Program-made: the position numbers and the translations under genes
Source: Aquilaria yunnanensis
Lineage: Eukaryota > Streptophyta > Magnoliopsida > Malvales > Thymelaeaceae
Assembly: GCA_039654915.1 (NCBI GenBank)
Contig: CM077597.1
Coordinates: 42,568,001 to 42,632,000, forward strand
Length of the DNA stretch: 64,000 bases
Direction: 5' to 3'
In this document: positions 44,150 to 54,537 of the stretch, piece after piece
How the letters are laid out: the number at the start of each line of letters is the position of its first letter
Position numbering within the stretch: position 1 is the stretch's first letter
Notes under the pieces: generated by a model
What the model was told of the DNA's origin: nothing
Databases searched by the model: none
What the model saw: only the letters and a program-made list of their open reading frames with translations

Positions 44150-46000
44150 TCCTTACTCATCTCTTTCTCCACTGTCTCCACTTTTAGAATATTCATATGC
44201 TCACCCTCGTCATCGTGCCCTTTTCAATCTGAATCCTCCCCATCGTTATCAACGGCCTCTAGTGACTCATCCCCATCACTATCATATTCTTCATCCTACA
44301 CCACTTCTTTTCTTGGATGATGTAGCCTGTTTAAGGGGCTCGAATCTTGTGTTGAACCTCCACATGTGACCTATAACCATAAATGACAAGAATTATGTTT
44401 AATTAATTAATAACTATATGCAACAACCTATACTTAAACATTGTTTTAAAGAAAATTTCTTTGCATTTTTCCACATCTTATCCATAACAGCCTTTTTAAC
44501 CATAGCGACCAAGCGAAGCAACTTCTTACCTATAAACACATGTAAAATCACAAGTTGAATTCCATATTTATATTAAGTAGAAAGGGCATGGTGAACTTAC
44601 TGTTCTTATAGCAGGATCAAGTGGTAGGCCCTTAACATCATCATCACCAACAATAGGGATTTGAAGTAGTTTAGGCTATCCTCTCCCAAGATTGGGGAGC
44701 AACATACTTGCTACTGGCAGTTGTATTTCGGCCCCTTCAAGTATTCCTATGTTTGCCTGGGCATGGGATGTTTCAGATGTAGATGCCCTAGCTAAGGCAC
44801 TAGTTGATGCATCAAGATGAATGCCGCTCATTGCTTGGCCCAGTTAGTTCTACATGGCTGCGCACCACAACTGGCCTATACTAGACTCTAAACTGATGGT
44901 ATTCTTATTCCTCCAAGTGTAGACTCCTATTCTCCATGTTGCCATTTATTGTTCAACATAGATGTTGGTGGCAAATGGGGAACCATCTTATCATGTACTG
45001 GTAGGTGGTTAACATATTGTCAGAATACTCACTCTGCAAGATACCAAGCTTTACCACATGGGCTCTGACGTAAATGTTTGGGTCATGGATAGGTTAAGAC
45101 TCTTTTTAACATAATCAGGATTGTCATTAAAGTACTTGTCCCATGGGCACCATCTCATGCCATCAGGTGTCATCATCCTAAACAACTCAAGGTACACTTC
45201 TATGTCACATGGCATCCCACCCAACTGTCCCTCTGCATAATGTTGTGCTCTAGGGTATGTCCCTTCACCAGTTAAGTGCAAGTTAGGTCTAATGTATATA
45301 AAATGCTCCCAAGCCTAAGTCTGTTATGGGAAGCGCAGGTTAAATATTTAGTATGTTAATGATTATTTATTATATGATACTGCAACAACTACTGTAGTTA
45401 CCTGCTAGGTTTCCTAAAAGCCACCACTGCCCTAAGCACCCCTGTTGACAGCATCCATATATAATTGGAGGTTGGCTACTGTAGTGCTTCCCTAGTTATA
45501 CATATGTAGTTGGGTGATGACCACTATAGTTGAGATCCACCATGTGTAAAAGCAACTGGTGCTCATGTCACAAAATATAGTTGTTTCAAGAAAGGTGGCT
45601 AGGAAAATAAAGACCAATTTTTTTTCTCTCCACAGTATTTGTGTGGTAAGCTTTGTAACTATTTCATACTATTGTGAATCTTACATTCTTCTTCTGAGAA
45701 AATGTCTCCTAGCAATCACCCACAAGTTCTTGGAGGTAGGATGCATATTTGTATATTTCCACTTCAATGGGAATCCTCTACCCACTATAACACAGGTCGG
45801 TAATTGCAGCAAAATCAACAGGTGTCATAGTCATCTCACCCACACATGGGAAGTAAAATGTCTAGGTTGTATCGAGCCAAAAATGACTAAGTGCCCAAAA
45901 ATAAAAGTCTGTCATAGTAGTTTGACTTCAGCACTTTTATTCCCTAAAACATGCTCGTGGCTCAAATCATATCCTTCATGGTTTTTGTGAGTTCATTAAA
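44150..46000 (-). pseudogene. Plant-mobile-domain-like gene relic
   Basis: On the minus strand from about 45990, broken frames read HTFHLPMW, MTMTPVDFAAITDLCYSG and RIPIEVEIYKYASYLQELVG (about 45860-45720), then in 45281-45051 MPCDIEVYLELFRMMTPDGM followed by RWCPWDKYFNDNPDYVKK. These have the style of plant mobile domain (PMD) proteins, which occur in host genes and in Mutator-like elements. Near 44360-44150 an acidic stretch (DSDGDESLEAVDNDGEDSD) could be the tail. Stops and shifts are frequent. The opposite-strand ORFs at 44019-44369 and 45559-45990 are shadows. Family assignment is from memory of the motif and uncertain. Confidence 0.4.
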
Positions 46001-46954
46001 CTAGTTCAAGGGCGGGTTGATACTTTCAAGTCCATGATAGGAACTCAAGTAGTGTTGTGTACAAAGTTAGGCAGCAATTAATTGGTTGCAATAAGATGTG
46101 TGACACAAAGGAGACTAAATAGAAAAAAGCAACAAAAAGACAAGAAAGATGACAAGGAAGACAATTAGGCCAAAAAAACAACAAAAAGCAGTGGAAAGTC
46201 AATAAAGGTGACAAAGAAATTAGGAAGGCGATGTAAAAAGCAGATAGGCAATAGAATTATGTAGTAGAGCTAGAAAGTGAATAAAGGTGATGAGAAAATG
46301 AAAAATAGTGATTATTATGCAAAAGTGACGAAGATGCAAAAAAACCAAGACACAAATAAAAAAGGGAAAATTACTACAGAAAGGCGATAAAAGGTGCCGC
46401 TTTAGTTGGAGTATTATCACCTTTCTGATAAACCCATCATTTTTCTATATATGGCATTGCTTTTTATGATTTTACAAAATTTGAACATAAAAACTCATTG
46501 AAAAGCAATGAAAAGGAAGATTGTGAGCATTTTACCAGTGTGAAGGGTGAGAGACATGTGACTCTGAATCAATGTAAATTGCCCTTGTAGGCCAAAATGA
46601 GTTGTTACGAGAAAGCCTTTTGATCATTCAAGGCTTCGAATGGCAAGGTAAATCCTTGACACAGGAGAATGGGTCAACTTGCCACTAGTTGCAGATGAAT
46701 AGGGGTGAGACAATTGACTTAAAAGAGCTTGGTGGTGTTTGAAGGAGCAGTTACGACGGTTTTGGGTGAAGGAGAGGTTATAATAGTGGTGGGTGAAAAT
46801 TTGTAACTATAGGTGAATGTGAAAATGAAGAAGTTATTGTAGTGGTTGGCAAGGTTGGTGTAAAAATTAAGTGAAAGACCTAACTATGTTGCTTTAGAAA
46901 AAAAACTAAGTTTAGGCCTAAAAGATTAGGTGGTGGCCAGGCCCAACAATAGTT
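46001..46954. other. Low-complexity region with a short inverted repeat
   Basis: Purine-rich sequence with repeated AAAGGTGA/AAAAGCAA words (46100-46420). AGAAAGGCGATAA (46378-46390) and TTATCACCTTTCT (46414-46426) form a 13-bp stem with one mismatch. No gene recognised in either strand. Confidence 0.45.
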
Positions 46955-48550
46955 AGGACCTTAAGTGAAAACTAGCAGTTTATAAGTACACCTTAAAAGT
47001 GAACCACAAGACATTAGAAATTGAACCACAAAAACCAGCGATTCATTATTAGGCCCCTAAACGCAAACCAGTGGTTCAGGAATAGGCCATAAAAGTAAAC
47101 CATACAACCCCCAAAACTGAAACAACAAAAAAGTAGTGTTTCATCATGGGGCCCTTAAACATAAACCAATGATTCAAATTTATGCCCCTAAAGGTTAACC
47201 ACATAATCGTAGAAATTGAACCAGAAAAACCAATAGTTCATCATGGTCCCTTAAAAGTAAACAAGCAGTTCAGCGTTAGGCCCTTAAAGGTGAACCATAA
47301 GACCCTGGAAAACTGAACCACAAAAACCAATGGTCAATATTAGGCCCTTAAATGCAAACCAGTGGTTCAAAGTTTTGGTTTGTCATGGGGTCATTAAATG
47401 TAAACCAGTGGTTCAAATTTAGGCCCTAAAGGTTAACCATAAAACCCCTGAAAATGAATCACAAAACCAGTGGTTCATCATTGGGACCCTAAATGTAAAC
47501 TAGCAGTTTAGATTTAGGCTCCTAAAGGTTAACCATAGGCCTCTAGAAAATGAACCACAAAACCAATGGTTCATCATGAGGCCCCTAAAACTAAACCAGC
47601 GGTTCAATGTTTGGCCCCTAAAGGCAAACCATAAGACCCTTGAAACTAAACCACAAAAACTAGGGATTCATCATCAGGCCCCTAAACACAAACCAACGGT
47701 TTAAGAATATGTCGTAAAGGTGAACCACATAACCCCTGAAGTTGAACCACAAAAACTAAGGGCTCATCATGGGGCGCCTAAACGCAAACCAGCAATTTAG
47801 ATTTAGGCCCTTAAAAGTTAATCATAAAACCTTTGAAAGTGAACCGCAAAAACTAGCAGTTCGTCATGGGTCCCCTAAACATAAACCATTGGTTCAGCAT
47901 TAACCCCTAAAGATGAACCATAGGACCCCCAAAACTGAACCACAAAAACCAACGATTCACTATTAGGCCTTTAAATGTTAACTCCCTATTAAGGAATAAG
48001 CCCTAAAGGTGATCCACATGACCCCCCAAAATTGAACCACAAAAACTAGCGGTTCATCATGGGGCCCTGAAACATAAACTACCGGTTCAAATTTAGCCCC
48101 CTTAAGGTTATCTTTTGGACCCCAAAAATGAGCCACAAAAACCAGCAGTTCATCATGAGGCCTACAAATGTAAACCAGCAGTTCATCACAGGGCCTCTAA
48201 ACATAAACTAGTGGTTCAGATTTAGGCCCCTAAAGGTAAACCACCACGTGTTGTTAGGCTACTAAAGGTGAACCATAGGACCCCTGAAACTGAACCACAA
48301 AAACTAGCGGGTCACTAATAGGCTCCTAAATGTAAGCCTGCAGTTCAAGAATAGGCCTTAAAGGTGAACCATACAACCCCCGAATCTGAACCACAAAAAT
48401 AAGCGATTCATTATGAGGCCCATAAATGTAAACTAGCGGTTTAGCTTTACGCCTCTAAAGGTGAACCATACGACCCCAGAAACTCAACAACAAAATAAGC
48501 AATTCACTATCAGGCCCTTAAACGTAAACCTGTGGTCCAAGAATAGGCTT
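46955..48550. repeat. Tandem array, ~96-bp period, about 15-17 degenerate copies
   Basis: A unit containing GAACCACAAAAACCAGCGGT followed by TCATCATGGGGCCCCTAAA and GGTTCAGATTTAGGCCCCTA followed by AAGGTGAACCATAGGACCCC recurs. Its start is seen near 47025, 47121, 47218, 47314, 47456, 47552, 47648, 47743, 47841, 47936, 48035, 48129, 48291, 48386 and 48485. Most steps are 94-98 bases; the jumps 47314-47456 and 48129-48291 add about half a unit. Each unit is itself a pair of ~48-bp halves sharing AACCAG.GGTTCA and TAGGCCCCTAAA. No reading frame persists, so it is non-coding. Confidence 0.9.
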
Positions 48551-50353
48551 GTTGCTTTTAACACATTGTTAGCACTTTTCTTATTCTTCTTGTCACCTTT
48601 TTTCTTTTCTTAGTCACCTTGCATTCAGATAATCACTCTTTCCCTTTCTTTATTGCTTTCATTCAATTAAAACATATTTTCTATACACTACTAGCCTTTC
48701 GACTGATATGTTTGGTACAAAATCAGGCCTTCTTCTTTGTACCTTTCCCTTTCCCTTTCCTTTGCCCCTTTCCTTTACCTTTTTTAACCACATCTACAGA
48801 TGCATCTATACAAAGAACATCACCTTTCACATTTTAAACTTTGGCAGCACATGCTATTCTCCTTGTAACGGTTCGAATAGCAGGATCACCTGATGATAGA
48901 ATATCTCAAATGCCAACTACCTTTGGAGTATGTTCAACCATTTATGCCTTATGCCAAGAGGTGTTACTTTCTTCAAGAGCTACGAATCATGTTTCACCTC
49001 ACTGCACAAAATTCGAACAAGCAAATCGCATCATTGCTAATGGCTGTCCTACTACAACACAATAAAGCATTCGACATTGATATTAAAAATGGATACCTAA
49101 CTTATAATTGGATACTAAACCATACTATATTACTGTTATAATATGTGGCTAGCTCCAGCTTTTCCTATAACATACAAGTACAAATCCCACAATCATACCC
49201 ATTAGCTTGCTCTATTACTAGAACCCGTACATGATGGAAATCCAAAAAGTGGTTACCCTTTAGTAAAATAATGTACTCAAGCACTCTAACCTACAATTAA
49301 AATATCTATACTATAATCATACTATCATTGCAAGTTTCCAAAATGCCATACTGTCAATACCAAACTTGCAATGTGTGATATCCAATGGCTATACTCATGT
49401 ACAGGTTTAGTAGGTGACATGGAGTGCCACACCTACATCTATCTATCCAATACATCTAGAATTACGAGGAAAAACTGTTTACAAGTTCAATCATACACCA
49501 ACATATAAATCTGTAAAGGTAAATCACATCATGTCAATAATACAATAAATGCAATGTGTATAGTTGAGGCATTTAATCATTAGAAAATCTTTTCAAGATG
49601 CCAATGAACCCCTACATGAAGGTCAAACTAGCCATGGTCAATAGTTTGTTCATATGTGCATGGTTCACACCCTAGTATCGCACGCTACTTGAAACTAAAA
49701 AAAAAGTCACTTCATTCAGCCCCACAGTCAACTACATACATCTAAAATGTACATTTATATTCATGCGAACTAAAAATTCTACCAAAAACCACCAACATCG
49801 AATACCTTCCATCTTCCTCTTTTCCTTTGCCCAAAAAACAATCGCAATATAGATGAGAATAGTAGATACAAGCACTTACATGTCCTTAATGTCCGAACAT
49901 CCTTTCTCACAACTTAAAGCTAGATGGTGATATACCAACAACTTCACTAGTGAACATCCACAATAATTAAGCATTGCATTAACCCATCAAAGTCATAGAA
50001 AGGTAATAAACATACCTTTTACCCTTTATGTCTCTGAAAGAATATATTGGATCAATTGATGAGTTATGTCATCAACAGAAGCTATGAGCACATGAAGCCC
50101 AGCGTAATACATTTCCCTAAAACAACTCATCATCTTTCCAACCGTACAAGAAAGGTGATTTTCACCAATGTGATGGAATTACATCACACTTTGATTTTCT
50201 TGTTACATCTTGCTCTATAAAAAATTTCAAATTATCCTTCATTTCCTGCAATTCATAGAAAACAGTTAAGCAAGTAGTAAACAGTTAAGCTGTTAAGCAC
50301 TAATTACCTCATCATTCTCTTCATTTTGTTCAGTTGTGTCCCCTTCATTGTTG
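48551..50353. other. AT-rich non-coding sequence after the tandem array
   Basis: Starts with TCACCTTTTTTC-type words (48590-48620), then a pyrimidine-rich stretch (CCTTTCCCTTTCCCTTTCC near 48740) that on the minus strand would read a short basic peptide. The four small plus-strand ORFs (48619-49141) show no domain. The rest is featureless. Confidence 0.35.
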
Positions 50354-50358
50354 AAACT

Positions 50359-51769
50359 TGTTAGTGTTGTGCCCAAATGCCAATCATGAGATTATTGTAT
50401 TTTGCACATTGAGTCAAGATATTTTTTTGAGGCATTAATCCAGTAATTATATTTGTTGTTTTGTTTCTGCGTAATGTAATAAACATAATTATAACCCTAG
50501 AATAATGATATTCTTAAATGTCCTTGGTTTAGTATTATCATGGAGCTAGTTACAAAAATACATAACGGCTAGCATATGTGGAGACTAATATGAGATATGT
50601 AGTCTACATATGGTTACAAGTTGGAGAACTTATGTACTGGACTGACCCACCATGAGAATGCTACATGGATCGTTATATGAGTGTCATAAGTGATTCTCAT
50701 TGTAATCATGGTATATGTAGTTCTTTGACCTAAGGTCATCGAGGTTCCCTACATGTGAGTCACATACTTGATACTTCCCTTTGTTGCTCATAATTGAGTG
50801 AACTTGAAGGAGGTCATTGGGTATGTCATATATCATGCGGAGGGATTTGTATGATGAAGATGGGATTTGTCCATCATATGTAACAGGAGTGATATCTTTG
50901 GGCCCCTTGATAGAGTGAAACTTAGAAAATGCATGGCCATGCTCCGATGAGTTGATATACGATATCAATGTCATCAATTTAAGTTAGTCTGCTCGGTAAT
51001 CAAGAAACCAAAGATTGGGTTATACGAGAGTGACACAATCCATGTCTCGTGCTTAGTCTTGATATCTTGGACAAAGGGACAATGGCATATACAGATAATG
51101 ATCATAAAGGTTTAGTTGAATCACCGACAATCTTGTCACTTGCGTAGCAATGATCTGTTGCTAGACACCGCTCCTTGCTTTTGATCATAAATGTGATTTA
51201 TGATCATTGCCAATATGGTAAGAGCCTATTAGGTCGCACACATAAAGCCTATTTGGATTATTTGAGTGCATGGGCTAATTTATTTAGGTTATGATTTCAT
51301 GATAATTTTTTGTTAATAATTGGCGCAAACGTTGAGCCATTATTAAGCCTAAAATAAAAGCCTAATTCGATTAGGTCTTTGAAACCCATTAGGCTCGGAA
51401 GTTGAGTCTCACTATAAATACATCATATAGTGAGAAATTCATAGCTTTTGCCCTAGCTTCCCAAGAATTCCAGCCACACTATTCTCTTGCCATTCCTTGG
51501 AGTATGCAAGCTAGCACTACGGAGGTAAGAAAAACGCATCTACCAGGACGTGGTGAAGGCGTGGTAATCACGAGAGGTTCATGTGGGTACCATAGAGAAC
51601 TTGAACACATCAACTATTCAGGTTTGTTGATTCAACTCAACAGTTGGGTGAAAGATCTTAACCGAATTAGGTATGAAAATTTTGAACACCTGGTTTACTC
51701 CGTTTCAATTGGATCCTGAAGGATTTTGGTTATATTCCGCTAAGCTTGTTTGGCTCTTGAAACCCTACA
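50359..51769 (+). mobile_element. Solo LTR-1416, older sub-family
   Basis: 1411 bp, TGTTAGTG...AACCCTACA, flanked by AAACT (50354-50358) and AAACC (51770-51774), a duplication with one mismatch. It shares variants (CATCATATAGTG after the TATA box at about 51414) with the truncated copy at 84-896 and is more diverged from the other copies. The ORF at 51402-51719 is LTR sequence. Confidence 0.92.
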
Positions 51770-51879
51770 AAACCATATCCTAGATTTTCAACCGGCAACT
51801 TATTCTTGCAATAGCTCCCAACACTAATCCCGACAAATGATTCTAAATCATTCATTCTTGGTGAGCAAATCTCATCATC

Positions 51880-52545
51880 ATCAATTTTTCACTTACCCGG
51901 TTCTTTAAGTTTATGAACCTTCTCCTTCCCAATCTCCATCTTGGGAAACAACCCATCCTTTTTTGTAGGCATTTCAACTGCCTTATCTTCAGTATTGCCA
52001 GGAGATCCTATACTACACAAATTTGGTCCTTCATCAGCTGGACTTGAAGTGAGAACCTTCTTGAGTGTTGGCACATTGGATGCATGGGTTTCGGCTTTGT
52101 CATCCTTGGCCCGTCTTGTTTCTCCTTGTACAACAAGCACATTGATAGTCCAAGCAACCATTTCCATTGTATTTTTCATAGTTTCTTGCATTAAGCAATT
52201 CATGGTAACATCCCATCCTTAACCTTTCATACTCTAGCACTAGCTTCTCAACATCATAAACTAACTTATTTGACCTCTCTCTATCATCATCTATCTTATT
52301 GGTCATTTCTACAGTCTTCCCACTTCTCTCCTTAACAACTCTTTCTAGACTAGCATTTTGTTGCTTCCCATTCTAGTCTAAATTGTATTCTTCTTCAACA
52401 TCATCTGCATCATCTTCATCATGTCTATCACCCACATCATGTTTCTCTTCTTTTACATCTTTTTCCATCCTTTCTTCCTCCCCAACATCTACATTAGCTT
52501 CATTCACATAACTATGATCATCGCTGCCCTTATCATTCCCTATAA
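51880..52545 (-). pseudogene. Unrecognised protein relic with acidic segment
   Basis: From about 52540 downward the minus strand reads VNEANVDVGEEERMEKDVKE, then DRHDEDDADDVEEEYNLD, a TAG, and KTVEMTNKIDDDRERSNKLV followed by YDVEKLVLEYERLRM (about 52320-52205). After a frame change comes NTMEMVAWTINVLVVQGETR (52170) and a lysine-rich end, MEIGKEKVHKLKEPGK, at 51889. The charged, helical sequence looks protein-derived and resembles the linker regions of transposon-encoded plant proteins, but I do not recognise the family. It may belong to the same decayed element as the PMD relic at 44-46 kb. Confidence 0.35.
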
Positions 52546-52866
52546 CCTATATATCAATCTTTTCTAATAACCTTCAAGTCACTTACTTATTAAGCTAAAC
52601 CATTATTGGGTTCACAACGTCACCCTTCAATTCACCAGCAATAGCTTTCCTCACAACGAACATCTGTCCACATAACGAAAACATAACTTCAATAAACTAT
52701 ATATACAAAATAATAATATGCACCAAATTACAATAATGTATAGAACAACACTTGTAAAAATAAAGCACATCTAGTCAATTTTTAATTTTTTTTCATCTTT
52801 TAGTTCTCAATTCCAACTACCAATGGATCCATTGCAAAGCTTGCTTAGGCCTTTTTCTTAATCTTG
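52546..52866. other. AT-rich flank left of element D
   Basis: No gene seen. The host sequence ends ...TCTTG CTAAC at 52871, the CTAAC being the left copy of the element D target duplication. Confidence 0.5.
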
Positions 52867-52871
52867 CTAAC

Positions 52872-53750
52872 TGATGGCCAGGGGCCTCATCGTTTATAGT
52901 CATGGTGACTGGTGGAGAGACTTCTGGGAGGAGGAACGTCTGATGGAATGGATAGCCCAAAGGAGAGTGCCTGAAAGCTCAGAAACAAAGGGTTAGGAGG
53001 CCCCCGGAGTGTTTTTCCGGGGGGGGAGCCTCCGACGCCCAAGTCAGTGGTGGCTGAGAAAAGGCAGAGGAAATAGCACAAAGGGCTGAAGAGTCTTGCC
53101 TGGTAGTTTTCTCAGAGTGTGGGAGCAGTGTTTTGCCAACCGACCAGCATCCTGCCAAGTATTAATTCCTAGTATTTATAGGAGTGCCTAGCCCGTTCAG
53201 ATCGCGACACGTGTTCGGTCGGATGTTCCTGAATTTCTGGGCATAGGGGACAGATAGCTGGTAGCAGGTTGCCTTGAGCCACGTTCTGAGATGGGCCATG
53301 ATGTGATTCTGATGGCGTCCGTGTGTCAGAGCGCCTATTCAGGCGGCTTTATGACGTCTGTGAAAGGACGTGTCAGAGGCTTCCTTAAATGCTTCCATAA
53401 ATGCTCCTGCCGTACTCCCGAGGTCCCTGGGTGAGGTCATCCTTTAGTTCGGACAGAGCCTCTTTGGGAAACAAGCCCTCAGTTCGGGGGTTCCCAGTTT
53501 CAGGGAGTTCCGCCTTCGGGGATATCATGTTCGGCTCGCTATGTCTGGTGCCGCTTTTCCGAAGGCGATCTGTTCACAACCTTGGGGGGGCGAGTAGTGT
53601 CCTCGGGGTTTCCTGGCGTGCCGGGCTCGGAGCTCTTCGGCTATCTCCCAAGGTGCCTGATCGCACCTTTTCTCGTGTAGCGCCAGCTTCTTCTGGCCAT
53701 CATTGTGGCAGGGAGTTCGGCCAGATAGAGGCGAATGCGTTTGGCTATCA
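52872..53750 (-). repeat. 3' LTR of element D
   Basis: 879 bp, reading TGATAGCC...GGCCATCA on the minus strand, i.e. TG...CA ends. It is the same length as the 5' LTR, with about 20 substitutions and no net length change. TATTTATAG near 53174-53182 is the reversed TATA box. The ORF at 53401-53778 is LTR sequence. Confidence 0.96.
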
Positions 53751-53764
53751 CATGCCCCCCTTGG
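53751..53764 (-). other. Polypurine tract of element D
   Basis: The minus strand reads CCAAGGGGGGCATG immediately before the 3' LTR start TGATAGCC. It matches the CAAGGGGGCATG tract of element C, supporting both border calls. Confidence 0.88.
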
Positions 53765-53837
53765 GAAAGCCGAAGTGAAGACTTCGGTTTTGCATCTCTT
53801 TCCGAGGTTGTGTATGGGAGTTTCTTTGGAAGCTTAA

Positions 53838-53999
53838 CCTGTTCCGAGGATGCGCCTTTTGCCTGAAGATCATGGGCTCTTCGGCCTTGGCCTGTTCTTT
53901 GGTGTCTTCGAGGCGGAGCCTGTGCCGAAGATACACCTCTTGCCCGAAGGTCATGAGCTTTTCGGCCAAAGCCTGTTTCTTGGCGTCCTCGAGGTGGCC
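53838..53999 (+). repeat. 81-bp duplication upstream of the antisense gene
   Basis: CCTGTTCCGAGGATGCGCC... (53838) and CCTGTGCCGAAGATACACC... (53919) begin two consecutive 81-bp copies that include CTCTTCGGCC/TTTTCGGCC and GTGTCTTCGAGG/GCGTCCTCGAGG. They lie about 280-440 bases upstream of the TATA-like box and could be enhancer-like repeats; that role is a guess. 81 is a multiple of three, but no conserved frame was recognised. Confidence 0.8.
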
Positions 54000-54277
54000 T
54001 GCTCTTTGTTTCTGCAGGTCTGTTTGGCCAAGTGTGTCAGTCTGAACGGCGCGTCCCAATTTTCCAGGGATGTCAGAAGACGTGTCCCAGCTTTCAAGGG
54101 ACGTTTGGAGGATGTGTCCCCCATTTTCGCACAGCGGTTGACACGTGGCGCTTTGCCATTGGAGGAGAGTCGCGTCGGTTACAGAGGGCGCGCCTTTTCA
54201 GGTGCAAAGAGTAGTTACGGCGACGGTTCGCCTCCAAAGGATACTTATGACGATGTTTCGGTTACCCACCTCTGGCT

Positions 54278-54286
54278 TATAAATAG
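54278..54286 (+). promoter_or_regulatory. TATA-like box of the antisense gene
   Basis: TATAAATAG in the context GGCTTATAAATAGCCC, 252 bases upstream of the antisense ATG at 54538. Its orientation and distance fit an independent plus-strand promoter inside element D. Inferred from the motif only. Confidence 0.55.
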
Positions 54287-54537
54287 CCCACTCCATCATA
54301 AGTTCCTTTTGCTTTCTCTTCTGCTCTTCTCTCTGCTTTGCCCCTGTTCTTGCACTTTCTTGCTTTCTGTGGCGGAGCTACCTTAATCAGAGCTTTTTTC
54401 CAGCCAGCTTTCATGACGGCGTCCTCAGATTTTGGCAAATCTTTCGGTGGGTTTTTGTTTTTCAGAGCGCTTTGATCCCTGTGTTCTTTTGAGTTTTTCT
54501 CTGGAAACTGTTTTCTTCCATTTTCAAACTCGTTTTC

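Noticed and set aside
44019..44369. 116-codon plus-strand ORF as a small serine-rich gene
   Set aside because: The opposite strand reads an acidic tail that fits the adjacent minus-strand relic better; no start or promoter context.
46955..48550. CRISPR-like array
   Set aside because: Units are contiguous ~96-bp degenerate repeats without unique spacers, in a plant transposon context.
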